NCBI RefSeq assembly: GCF_000613345.1
Contig: NZ_BAIS01000001.1
Span: 62,001 to 126,000, forward strand
Direction: 5' to 3'
DNA length: 64,000 nucleotides
Origin: Prevotella disiens JCM 6334 = ATCC 29426
GTDB lineage: Bacteria; Bacteroidota; Bacteroidia; Bacteroidales; Bacteroidaceae
A program made the position numbers and the translations under genes. Under the pieces are notes generated by a model. The model saw only the letters and a program-made list of their open reading frames with translations. It had not been told where the DNA came from and searched no databases. Below, piece by piece: positions 26,298 to 35,670 of this stretch; position 1 is the first letter of the stretch, and every line of letters begins with the position of its first letter.

Positions 26298-27922
26298 ATG
26301 ACAGACCAAATTCAAAAAACTCTTAGAGACTCGGCTGGTGCACGTTGGACTGCCCTTTTGCTTTTGTCTCTTGCAATGTTCTGTTCTTACATTTTTGTGG
26401 ACATCTTGTCTCCTATTAAAGACTTGATGCTTTCACAACGTGGTTGGGACTCAACAGCATTCGGAACAATGCAAAGTTCTGAAACCTTCCTCAACGTGTT
26501 CGTATTCTTCCTCATCTTTGCGGGTATCATTCTCGACAAGATGGGTGTACGCTTCACTGCTCTCCTTTCAGGTGCCGTAATGCTTACAGGTGCTTGTATC
26601 AAGTATTATGCCATTAGCGAAAGCTTTATGGGTAGTGGACTTGAAGCATGGTTTACTAACAATTTGAACCATATTCCTTTGTTTGAACAATTAGGTGTTT
26701 CTCCTTTCTATGAAGGTATGCCTGCTTCTGCCAAACTTGCTGCCATTGGCTTCATGCTCTTTGGTTGCGGTACAGAAATGGCTGGTATCATGGTTTCTCG
26801 TGGTATCGTAAAATGGTTTAAGGGTAAGGAAATGGCGCTTGCTATGGGTTCTGAAATGGCACTTGCTCGTTTGGGTGTTGCTACTTGTATGATTTTCTCA
26901 CCATTCTTCGCTAAGTTGGGCGGCAACGTTGATGTTTCTCGTTCAGTAGCTTTCGGTGTTGTTCTCATTTGTATCGCTGTAATCATGTTTGTTGTTTACT
27001 TCTTCATGGATAAGAAACTCGATTCACAAACAGGCGAAGCTGAAGAACAAGAAGAACCATTTAAAATTAGCGACCTCGGACAGATTCTCAGCAGTATGGG
27101 TTTCTGGTTGGTCTCTTTGCTTTGCGTTCTTTATTACTCTGCAATTTTCCCATTCCAAAAGTATGCGGTAAATATGTTGCAATGTAACTTAACTTTCACT
27201 CCTGTTGAAGAAGGTTCTTTCTGGGGTTCAACACAAGTAACAATCGTTCAATATGGTGTGATGTTGGTAGTAGCTGCAACCGCTTTCATGTTCAACTTTA
27301 TGAAGAACAAGAGCGTTAAGTACTCAGTACTTTGCATCTCTATCCTTTCTCTCATTGCTTATTGCTACATGGGTTATATGCGTCAATCAGCTGAATCAAT
27401 CTTTGCTGTGTTCCCATTGCTAGCTGTAGGTATTACACCTATCCTTGGTAGCTATGTTGACCACAAGGGTAAGGCTGCTTCAATGTTGATTCTTGGTGCT
27501 ATATTGCTCATTAGCTGCCACCTTACATTTGCCTTTATCCTCCAATGTTCAAGGGTAACACTATTGGTGGTGTCATCATCGCTTACATGACAATTCTTGT
27601 ACTCGGTGCTTCTTTCTCACTCGTACCAGCTTCATTGTGGCCAAGTGTGCCAAAGCTCGTAGACCCAAAGATTATTGGTTCAGCTTATGCACTTATTTTC
27701 TGGATTCAAAACATTGGTCTTTGGTTGTTCCCATTGCTTATCGGTAAGGTACTCGATAATTCTAATGTAGGTGTAACCGACCCAACAAAGTATGATTACA
27801 CAAACCCATTGCTCATGCTTGCAGGTCTTGGTGTAGCTGCTTTGGTAATCGGTATTTTCCTCAAGGCTGTTGACAAGAAGAAGGGTCTTGGCTTGGAATT
27901 GCCAAATATCACAGAAGAATAA
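26298..27922 (+). pseudogene. MFS transporter, frameshifted near 27540
   Basis: Major facilitator transporter of about 540 residues and 12 helices, read in two frames. The first frame runs from ATG at 26298 (MTDQIQKTLRDSAGARW) to about 27540, then drifts into nonsense and stops at 27590. The continuation MFKGNTIGGVIIAYMTILVL to NITEE is in another frame and ends at 27922. Restoring one C in CTCCAATG (making CTC CCA ATG) joins them without loss. The family resembles MFSD1-like carriers, some of which carry dipeptides; that assignment is tentative. An upstream TTG at 26268 is not needed. A strong terminator follows. The gene is either recently inactivated or a base was missed in sequencing. Confidence 0.82.
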
Positions 27923-27942
27923 ATTTTTATTCAAACTACAAT

Positions 27943-27979
27943 AAAAAAAGACTGAACTCTTACGGGTTCAGTCTTTTTT
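27943..27979 (+). terminator. Intrinsic terminator after the pyrG-yidC-S9-MFS run
   Basis: AAAAAAGACTGAAC and GTTCAGTCTTTTTT are exact complements around a short CTCTTACGG loop, followed by a T-run. The flanking A-run makes it functional in both directions in principle. Confidence 0.85.
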
Positions 27980-28009
27980 CATTTTATAGCAAAATTATTG
28001 GTTCGAAAA

Positions 28010-28075
28010 TAAAACCTATTGTTTCATAATGAAAAACCCATTGTTTTGACACTCAAAATAGTCTATTTCAAAATT
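28010..28075. repeat. 22-nt-period palindromic array C, three units
   Basis: Units begin at 28010, 28032 and 28054, with cores AAAACCTATTGTTTCA, AAAAACCCATTGTTTTG and CAAAATAGTCTATTTCA. A weaker fourth unit may precede at 27988. The array lies between a convergent gene pair, immediately after the terminator at 27943-27979. Confidence 0.8.
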
Positions 28076-28104
28076 CGGAGATGATGAAACACAGATGGAA
28101 TGTA

Positions 28105-28806
28105 TCAAAGAATATTTATCAACTCTGAAAAACTTTTTAAAATGACAAGTCTTTCATGTTCATATTCCTCGGCCATTTCATGCTGCCAAAGCGTTTGGGA
28201 AGGAAGATAAATAGCTGAACCACCCAATTGCAAGACTGGGTCTATATCGGAACGGAACGAATTGCCTACCATAACTAAGTCTTCAATAGTACAATCAAAA
28301 CGCTTGCAAAGGTTTAAATATTCTTTTTGAGTTTTATCGGACACTACTATTATTTCATCGAACAACTCCGATAGCCCTGACCGCTTTAGTTTATTCTCTT
28401 GGTCTAATAATTCTCCTTTTGTAAACACGATTGTTTTATAGTTGCCTTCCCTTTTCTTCAACGTTTTAAGCGTAGCCACCACATTGGGTAAAGGCGTTGC
28501 AGGCATGTTTAATAGTTCCTTTCCTAAAGTCATTATCTCCCCTACTTTCTCAGTTGGTAAACTGCCATGACTTATAGCAATGGCATTCTCTATCAACGAT
28601 AATATAAATGCTTTACAGCCATAACCCAAACTTGGCATATTGGCACTTTCGATTTTAAAAAGCGAAGCTGAAATATCATCAGGCGAACCATAATCGGATA
28701 AGATTGTAGTATATTTTTCTTCCACAACATCAAAATAGGATTGGCAATCCCATAATGTATCATCGGCATCAAAAGCAAGGAGCTTTATTCGTTTCGCATC
28801 TATCAT
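28105..28806 (-). CDS. HAD-superfamily hydrolase
   Basis: A 233-residue cytoplasmic phosphatase-type protein. The HAD motifs are in order: motif I LLAFDADDTLWD near residue 9 (nucleophile DxD), motif II TIVFTKGE near 124, and motif IV MVGNSFRSDIDP near 177. A helical cap domain lies between motifs I and II. The DADDTLWD form is found in a Bacteroidales group of HAD hydrolases with unknown substrate. Its promoter box TAATTTTG at 28811-28818 lies only 4 nt before the ATG, so the transcript may be nearly leaderless. Confidence 0.85.
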   Translation of the reverse strand: MIDAKRIKLLAFDADDTLWDCQSYFDVVEEKYTTILSDYGSPDDISASLFKIESANMPSLGYGCKAFILSLIENAIAISHGSLPTEKVGEIMTLGKELLNMPATPLPNVVATLKTLKKREGNYKTIVFTKGELLDQENKLKRSGLSELFDEIIVVSDKTQKEYLNLCKRFDCTIEDLVMVGNSFRSDIDPVLQLGGSAIYLPSQTLWQHEMAEEYEHERLVILKSFSELINIL

Positions 28807-28810
28807 ACGA

Positions 28811-28818
28811 CAAAATTA
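28811..28818 (-). promoter_or_regulatory. -7 box of the HAD hydrolase, adjacent to the start codon
   Basis: TAATTTTG on the minus strand ends 4 nt before the ATG. If the usual -7 spacing holds, transcription begins at or next to the start codon. Confidence 0.45.
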
Positions 28819-28927
28819 CAAAATAATTCTCAAAATATAATTGCGTTTTTAGTAAATACTACAATATTTCTGCTACCCTACTCAAAGTTTTTTCTGTTAA
28901 ATCATAATTATTTTGCCTATTTATTTT

Positions 28928-28951
28928 ATTAGTTAGGATTAACTAACTAAT
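28928..28951 (+). promoter_or_regulatory. Palindromic operator, candidate MarR site
   Basis: ATTAGTTA and TAACTAAT are exact complements separated by eight bases, directly downstream of a -7-like TTATTTTGC (28907-28915). The position and 24-nt span suit an autoregulatory MarR-family operator in front of the marR remnant at 29032. Confidence 0.4.
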
Positions 28952-29031
28952 TTTATAGCATCAAATTTAATGCTTATCATTTTAGCATAATGCATCATAT
29001 AAACATCTGAACGATAGAAAGCAATCATACA

Positions 29032-29643
29032 ATGAATGAAAAAATAGTAACAGCCATCTCACTTTTTTCACGCTTGATTACGGAATCTGAATCAAAAGCA
29101 AAAAGTCTTTTTGATGTAAGCGACCTTACCTCTTCACAATTGAACTATCTGAAACAATTGGCGAATTAGGAAATCCTAACGTTACAGAACTTTCTGTGGC
29201 ATTAGGCGTAAAAAACATCAGTAATAGGGGTTATAGATAAACTAATAACCAAAGGTTGTGTCTACAAAACTCATACCGATAACGACCGCTGTCCCTCTCA
29301 TTTACACTTGACAGATATAGGTGAGCAACTTAATCAACGCCATATTTATGCCCACGAGAATGCAAAAACAACCACAGAGTTTCCCGAAGAATATCACGAT
29401 ATTATTGAGTTTGGAATCCTTTCCAGCCAAACAAATCCATTTGACCCAATGGAAAAAGCCATTGTAAAACTCGGATATGATTTTCTTGAACATACCGAAC
29501 ATATCCATACAAACGTAAGCATCCAATTTGCACATTTAGGAATTAAAGAAGTTATCACTTCGATTGTAATAGGAGCGTTAACCATAACGTGGTTTGAGCT
29601 TTACAAATGGAAGCATAGACGACAAATTAACAACACCCAATAG
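29032..29643 (+). pseudogene. marR-type regulator fused to deletion remnants of a P-type cation ATPase
   Basis: Three segments are visible. At 29032-29169 ATG opens MNEKIVTAISLFSRL...LTSSQLNYL, the start of a MarR-family regulator, which stops after 45 codons. The HTH continues in other frames as ETIGELGNPNVTELSVALGV and VIGVIDKLITKGC up to HLHLTDIGEQLNQRH. Without a stop this runs into FPEEYHDIIEFGILSS and NPFDPMEKAI, which I recognise as nucleotide-binding-domain sequence of calcium/cation P-type ATPases. It then passes to a terminal helix ITSIVIGALTITWFELYKW with KHRR, like the end of such pumps. The ATPase core, including the DKTGT phosphorylation site, is missing. A marR-ATPase gene pair collapsed by internal deletion explains it best; the ATPase reading comes from memory of the family. 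Confidence 0.65.
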
Positions 29644-29660
29644 CAAATAAAGCATTATCA

Positions 29661-29702
29661 TCGCCCATGAACATATTTTAAACAAATTATGTTCATGGGC
29701 GA
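29661..29702. promoter_or_regulatory. 15-bp inverted repeat at the oxyR promoter
   Basis: TCGCCCATGAACATA and TATGTTCATGGGCGA are perfect complements around a 12-nt loop. No T-run follows on the + strand. Its right arm ends 12 nt before the oxyR -7 box and covers the expected -33 region, so it may be an operator or a terminator of the upstream remnant. Confidence 0.5.
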
Positions 29703-29714
29703 AAAATAAATAAT

Positions 29715-29723
29715 TATCTTTGC
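29715..29723 (+). promoter_or_regulatory. -7 box of oxyR
   Basis: TATCTTTGC fits the consensus and implies a leader of about 75 nt before the ATG at 29802. Confidence 0.6.
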
Positions 29724-29801
29724 ACTTGTTGGCAATATCGTTGGGTTCAGCTACATTTTTGCTTTCATACTATTTAAAAGAACAAAGTTTAAATCCGAAA
29801 C

Positions 29802-30725
29802 ATGACACTTCAACAACTAGAATATGTAATGGCAGTTTACCGATGCAAACATTTTGCAAAGGCAGCCGAATATTGTAACGTTACACAACCTACACTGAGT
29901 TCAATGATTCAAAAGCTTGAAGACGAACTTGGAATTAAAATATTCGACCGTAGCAAGCAGCCTATTCACCCAACTGCTGCGGGACAACTTGTCATAGAAC
30001 GAGCTTGGAACATACTTGTCAGAGCAAAACATCTCAAAGAAATTGTTGAAGAAGAGCGCAAATCTATTACGGGAACGTTCAATGTAGCTATTTTGCCGAC
30101 AATAGCCCCTTATCTGCTTCCTCGTTTTCTTCCTCAACTCATGAACGAATACCCCGAAATGGATATTCGAGTTACAGAAATGAAGACTGAAGACATTCAT
30201 AAAGCACTCAAACACGGAGATATTGATGCAGCCATATTAGCCAAACTTGATGGACAAGATGACTTTAAAATGCACCAACTCTACGTTGAAAAGTTCTTCG
30301 TTTACGTTTCTAAAAACGATAATTTGTTTAACAAACAAAACATACGCACCACCGATTTAAGTGGCGAATTTCTTTGGTTGCTTGATGAAGGGCATTGTTT
30401 CCGCGACCAACTTGTAAAGTTTTGTCATCTAAAATCAGCTGTAAAAAGCAAAAAAGCCTATAATCTTGGTAGCATAGAAACTTTTATGCGAATCGTTGAA
30501 AGCGGAAAAGGTGTAACTTTTATTCCCGAATTGGCACTACAACAATTCACCGATGTGCAGAAGGAATTAGTACGACCCTTCGCCCACCCTATTCCAACAC
30601 GCAGTATCGTTCTTTTAACCCAAAAGAACTACATCAGAACAACCCAATTGCAATTGATTATTGACAGAATTCAAGCATCAATCCCAGCTGAAATGCTCCA
30701 ATCTGGTAAAATAAAAACATTGTAA
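29802..30725 (+). CDS. oxyR: Hydrogen-peroxide sensor OxyR (LysR family)
   Basis: Transcription factor that senses peroxide through a disulfide and activates peroxide-defence genes. The 307 residues show the LysR HTH (MTLQQLEYVMAVYRCKHFAKAAE, then CNVTQPTLSSMIQKLEDELG) and a substrate-binding-fold effector domain. In LDEGHCFRDQLVKFC the two cysteines fall at residues 199 and 208, the same numbers as in E. coli OxyR, which separates it from other LysR regulators. It stands alone between its own promoter and eno. A matching operator lies 2 kb downstream at the ahpC promoter. In Bacteroides, OxyR is known to activate ahpCF, dps and catalase. Confidence 0.95.
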   Translation: MTLQQLEYVMAVYRCKHFAKAAEYCNVTQPTLSSMIQKLEDELGIKIFDRSKQPIHPTAAGQLVIERAWNILVRAKHLKEIVEEERKSITGTFNVAILPTIAPYLLPRFLPQLMNEYPEMDIRVTEMKTEDIHKALKHGDIDAAILAKLDGQDDFKMHQLYVEKFFVYVSKNDNLFNKQNIRTTDLSGEFLWLLDEGHCFRDQLVKFCHLKSAVKSKKAYNLGSIETFMRIVESGKGVTFIPELALQQFTDVQKELVRPFAHPIPTRSIVLLTQKNYIRTTQLQLIIDRIQASIPAEMLQSGKIKTL

Positions 30726-32347
<1,622 letters not shown>

Positions 32348-32371
32348 GAAACTTACTTTATCAACATAAAA

Positions 32372-32410
32372 CATAAGGGAATGGACGAAAGTCTGTTCCC
32401 TTATTTTATT
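32372..32410 (+). terminator. Intrinsic terminator of eno
   Basis: ATAAGGGAATGGAC and GTCTGTTCCCTTAT pair around a GAAA tetraloop with one mismatch, followed by TTTATT. Confidence 0.85.
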
Positions 32411-32581
32411 GTAAAGAGGCGATATTGTTGGATTAAAAGAATAAATGAAGACTCCGTAGAACAAAAATGAGGAATTCTTTTATTTGTTTGTCTGCCTGAT
32501 TTAGGCGGAAGCAACCTCATTTATATTTCAGCATCAACAAAAACTTGTGCCTTCATTTATAAAGAGTTCACTTCTGATTTC

Positions 32582-32647
32582 CAAAACCGCCTATTTCGGA
32601 GTGCAAAATAGGCTGTTTTGAACATAAAAACAGGCTCTTTTGAAAAT
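32582..32647. repeat. 22-nt-period palindromic array D, three units
   Basis: Units begin at 32582, 32604 and 32626, with cores CAAAACCGCCTATTTCGG, CAAAATAGGCTGTTTTG and AAAAACAGGCTCTTTTG. A degenerate unit may precede at 32560. The array lies in the 700-nt gap between eno and ahpC, outside any gene; 32648-32771 after it holds nothing I recognise. Confidence 0.85.
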
Positions 32648-32771
32648 GGGATAATATGGTGTTATGCCTCCTACTATAAACTTTGATTGATTTTCCCGAT
32701 TATAATATCAAGAAAACAAAAGTTTATTTTAAAGTTATAACATTTTGATTTCCAGCAATTTATCCTACTTA

Positions 32772-32807
32772 ATAGATTCTTTCTATTGTTGTATAGATTT
32801 TATCTGT
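32772..32807 (+). promoter_or_regulatory. OxyR operator of ahpC
   Basis: ATAG-N7-CTAT-N6-ATAG-N7-CTGT reproduces the four-tetranucleotide OxyR motif (ATAG/CTAT spaced about one helical turn apart) with one base changed in the last element and one base less in the central gap. Its end overlaps a -33 TTG (32807-32809), 20 nt from the -7 box, the geometry expected for an activator. Confidence 0.75.
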
Positions 32808-32829
32808 TGTCAGCCTAAAAACAAAGTAC

Positions 32830-32838
32830 TATCTTTGC
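32830..32838 (+). promoter_or_regulatory. -7 box of ahpC
   Basis: TATCTTTGC with a -33 TTG at 32807-32809. The predicted leader is about 210 nt, unusually long, and contains no terminator-like stem that I can see. Confidence 0.65.
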
Positions 32839-33051
32839 ATTGTCAAAAGAAAATAAAGAATAACAAACACCTCATACAACGTATGATATAAAGTGATTTT
32901 TAGGTAAAAGATTGTAACGGATACACAAAAGAAAGTTTGCCATAAACTTCTCATAGCAATAGAATTGAAATTTAATAATTAACAGTAACATATCAGAAAG
33001 CAGAAGACAGAAAAGTCGGAAGCTACTGAATTAAAAAACAAAACATTTAAA

Positions 33052-33618
33052 ATGGAAACAATTATCAACGCAGCAGCTCCTGAATTTAAGGTTCAGGCAT
33101 ACCAAAACGGTGAATTTAGAACAGTATCAAACGAAGATATTAAAGGTAAATGGGCGATTTTCTTCTTCTACCCAGCTGACTTTACATTCGTTTGCCCTAC
33201 CGAACTTGTAGACCTTGCAGGCAAGTACGAAGAGTTGAAAGGCATGGGCGTAGAAGTATTCTCAGTAAGTTGTGATACTCATTTCGTACACAAGGCTTGG
33301 GCAGACGCTTCAGATAGCATCAAGAAAATCAATTATACCATGCTTGCCGACCCTCTCGGAGTATTGGCAAAGGGTTTCGGTGTTTACAAAGAAGACGAAG
33401 GTTTGGCTTATCGTGGTACATTCGTTATCGACCCAGAAGGCAAGGTTAAGTTGGCTGAAATGCAAGACAATAGCATCGGACGTAATGCTGACGAACTTGT
33501 TCGCAAGGTTAAAGCAGCTCAATTCGTAGCCTCTCACCCTGGTGAAGTTTGCCCAGCAAAGTGGAACGAAGGTGCTGAAACTATCAAACCAAGCATCGAC
33601 CTCGTTGGTAAAATTTAA
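33052..33618 (+). CDS. ahpC: Alkyl hydroperoxide reductase, peroxiredoxin subunit
   Basis: Typical 2-Cys peroxiredoxin that reduces hydrogen peroxide and organic peroxides and is recycled by AhpF. The 188 residues contain the peroxidatic Cys at position 48 in DFTFVCPTEL, the resolving Cys at 167 in HPGEVCPAKW, and the catalytic YRGTFVIDPEG and SVDTHF-like SCDTHFVH segments. Codon bias suggests high expression. It is preceded by an OxyR operator and followed by ahpF after a stem-loop, which would give more AhpC than AhpF. Confidence 0.97.
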   Translation: METIINAAAPEFKVQAYQNGEFRTVSNEDIKGKWAIFFFYPADFTFVCPTELVDLAGKYEELKGMGVEVFSVSCDTHFVHKAWADASDSIKKINYTMLADPLGVLAKGFGVYKEDEGLAYRGTFVIDPEGKVKLAEMQDNSIGRNADELVRKVKAAQFVASHPGEVCPAKWNEGAETIKPSIDLVGKI

Positions 33619-33714
33619 AACATAAAGTTTAATCCTATCCTTGCTCATAGCCCATAAGTATGATAGAAAACTATTAGCAAGAGGATTAAGATTTTACACA
33701 ATACATTATGAATT

Positions 33715-33784
33715 ATCCCTCGCTTTCCTACTATCCAATTTCCTTATGGAAATAATGGTAAAGAAGAAAAGTGAGGGATTTTTT
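33715..33784 (+). terminator. Stem-loop attenuator between ahpC and ahpF
   Basis: ATCCCTC (33715) pairs with GAGGGAT (33773), extended by CTTTCC against GAAAAG with wobble. An inner hairpin ATTTCC-TTAT-GGAAAT fills the loop, and six Ts follow. It lies 9 nt before the ahpF ATG, so partial readthrough probably sets the ahpC:ahpF ratio. Confidence 0.7.
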
Positions 33785-33792
33785 ATTAACTA

Positions 33793-35367
33793 ATGACATC
33801 ACATTTTATGTTAGACCAGAATATATTAGAACAAGTAAAAGGCATATTTGCGTCCCTAAACTCGAATATAACCCTTGATGCTACGTTCCAAAATAATGAT
33901 AAAAAGGCAGAAGAACTGAAGGAATTTCTCAATGACTTTGCTTCTACTTCTGAAAAATTGTCTGTTCAATTCACAGAAAAGGGTAATGCTCAGTTGCAAT
34001 TTAGTTTACTAAAAGACAATAAAGAAACAGGTATTACCTTCCGAGGCATACCCAATGGACACGAATTTACTTCACTATTATTAGCAGTTCTCAATACTGA
34101 CGGACAAGGGAAAAACTTCCCTGACGAAATGATTCAAAGCAGAATTAAAGCATTAAAGGGAAACATTAAACTAAAAACATACGTTTCATTGACTTGTACC
34201 AACTGTCCTGACGTCGTCCAAGCACTCAACCTCATGTCGCTTATCAACCCAAATATCAAACACGAAATGGTTGATGGGGGCATTTATCAACAAGAAATAA
34301 GCGATTTAAACATACAAGGCGTACCAGCAGTTTACTGTAATGAAGAATCATTACATATCGGTCGTGGCGATTTGGGCATGCTTTTGCAAGAATTAGAAGA
34401 CAGAGTAGGCAGCGAAACCATTGAAAACGAGGAACCAATAGAACGCCAATATGACGTAATGGTTATTGGAGGCGGACCCGCAGGTGTCTCTGCTGCTATC
34501 TATTCTGCTCGCAAAGGATTGAAAGTAGGCTTAATAGCAGAGCGTATTGGTGGACAAGTAAACGACACAACGGGCATTCAAAATCTTATTTCGGTGCCAC
34601 AAACAAACGGAACACAATTGGCTGCCGACTTAAAAAGCCACTTATCCGATTACCCAATCGACTTGTTTGAGCATCGCAAAATAGCAAGCGTAGAACTAAA
34701 AGACAAGCTAAAAAGTATCCATGTAAAGGGTGGAGAAGTTTTCAAAGCACCAGCTGTAATCATCGCAACAGGCGCAAATTGGCGTAGATTGAACGTTGGC
34801 GACGAAGCGAAATACATCGGACATGGCATTCATTTCTGCCAACACTGCGATGGTCCATTCTATAAAGGAAAAAATGTTGCCGTCATTGGCGGCGGAAACT
34901 CAGGACTTGAAGCAGCCATTGACTTAGCAGGAATTTGTAAAAACGTTACCGTTTTCGAGTTTGGCGACACCCTTCGTGCCGACACAATATTGCAAGAAAA
35001 AGCAGCAACAATGCCAAATCTTACAATCATAAAGAATGCACAAACCACCAATGTGAAGGGTGATGGCACTAAACTCACAGCCTTAACCGTTAAAAACCGA
35101 TTAACAGAGGAAGAAAAAGATTATGCCTTTGACGGCGTTTTCGTACAAATTGGTCTTGCAGCCAATAGCGACCCATTCAAAAAAGACTTAGAACTCACAC
35201 CAAGACAAGAAATAAAAGTTGATGAATTTTGCCGCACTTCCCTTCCAGGCGTATATGCCGCAGGCGATGTAACTAATGTTCCATACAAACAAATCGTAAT
35301 TGCCATGGGCGAAGGAGCAAAAGCTGCGCTCTCAGCATTCGACGACCGTTTGCGAGGCATCATCTAA
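33793..35367 (+). CDS. ahpF: Alkyl hydroperoxide reductase, flavoprotein subunit
   Basis: NADH-dependent FAD disulfide reductase that passes electrons to AhpC. The 524 residues comprise an N-terminal double-thioredoxin domain with the active CxxC at 135/138 (LTCTNCPDVV) and a thioredoxin-reductase-like part: FAD-binding VIGGGPAGVSAAIYSARKGL near 222, the redox pair C349/C352 in CQHCDGPFYKGKNVAVIGG, and AAGDVTNVPYKQ near 495. An in-frame ATG (MLDQNIL) five codons in is a possible alternative start. No separate promoter is seen, so expression depends on readthrough of the stem-loop behind ahpC. Confidence 0.96.
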   Translation: MTSHFMLDQNILEQVKGIFASLNSNITLDATFQNNDKKAEELKEFLNDFASTSEKLSVQFTEKGNAQLQFSLLKDNKETGITFRGIPNGHEFTSLLLAVLNTDGQGKNFPDEMIQSRIKALKGNIKLKTYVSLTCTNCPDVVQALNLMSLINPNIKHEMVDGGIYQQEISDLNIQGVPAVYCNEESLHIGRGDLGMLLQELEDRVGSETIENEEPIERQYDVMVIGGGPAGVSAAIYSARKGLKVGLIAERIGGQVNDTTGIQNLISVPQTNGTQLAADLKSHLSDYPIDLFEHRKIASVELKDKLKSIHVKGGEVFKAPAVIIATGANWRRLNVGDEAKYIGHGIHFCQHCDGPFYKGKNVAVIGGGNSGLEAAIDLAGICKNVTVFEFGDTLRADTILQEKAATMPNLTIIKNAQTTNVKGDGTKLTALTVKNRLTEEEKDYAFDGVFVQIGLAANSDPFKKDLELTPRQEIKVDEFCRTSLPGVYAAGDVTNVPYKQIVIAMGEGAKAALSAFDDRLRGII

Positions 35368-35408
35368 AAAGTAAGCTTCCCCAACAAAACAACACGATAA
35401 AACGTCGA

Positions 35409-35540
35409 ACACTATCCCCATAGAAAGACGATAACGAACGCAATAGATGAACAGCAGTTTCCCATAGGGAAACTGCAGTACAATCACAAGAGGACTGCCA
35501 TAGAACAATGCTAATAGAAATAGAACAGATAGAGGGATAA
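35409..35540. repeat. Degenerate 22-nt-period array I between ahpF and prs
   Basis: ACTG recurs exactly 22 nt apart (35472 and 35494), and ATAG elements appear at about 22-nt steps from 35420 onward. One unit is a perfect palindrome, GCAGTTTCCC-ATA-GGGAAACTGC at 35454-35476. CCATAGGGAA-ACTGC resembles the last unit of the array at 45829-45916. No credible gene covers the region. Confidence 0.5.
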
Positions 35541-35592
35541 CGACAAAACAAAAGAATGAGCGCATCATTATAAACATTAGCCCACACAACAC

Positions 35593-35640
35593 AAAAGAAC
35601 CATAGCAACTCTAAAAACAGAGTTTAGCTATGGCTCTTTT
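35593..35640. terminator. Bidirectional terminator between ahpF and prs
   Basis: CCATAGC-AACTCT and AGAGTT-TAGCTATGG pair around an A-rich loop, flanked by AAAAGA on the left and TCTTTT on the right, serving the convergent ahpF and prs transcripts. Confidence 0.8.
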
Positions 35641-35670
35641 CTATCTTATAATAATCTAATTTCTAACGTT

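Noticed and set aside
35332-35592. 86-codon hydrophobic frame on the minus strand opposite the end of ahpF
   Set aside because: It overlaps ahpF and the palindromic array; its hydrophobicity follows from antisense of A-rich DNA.
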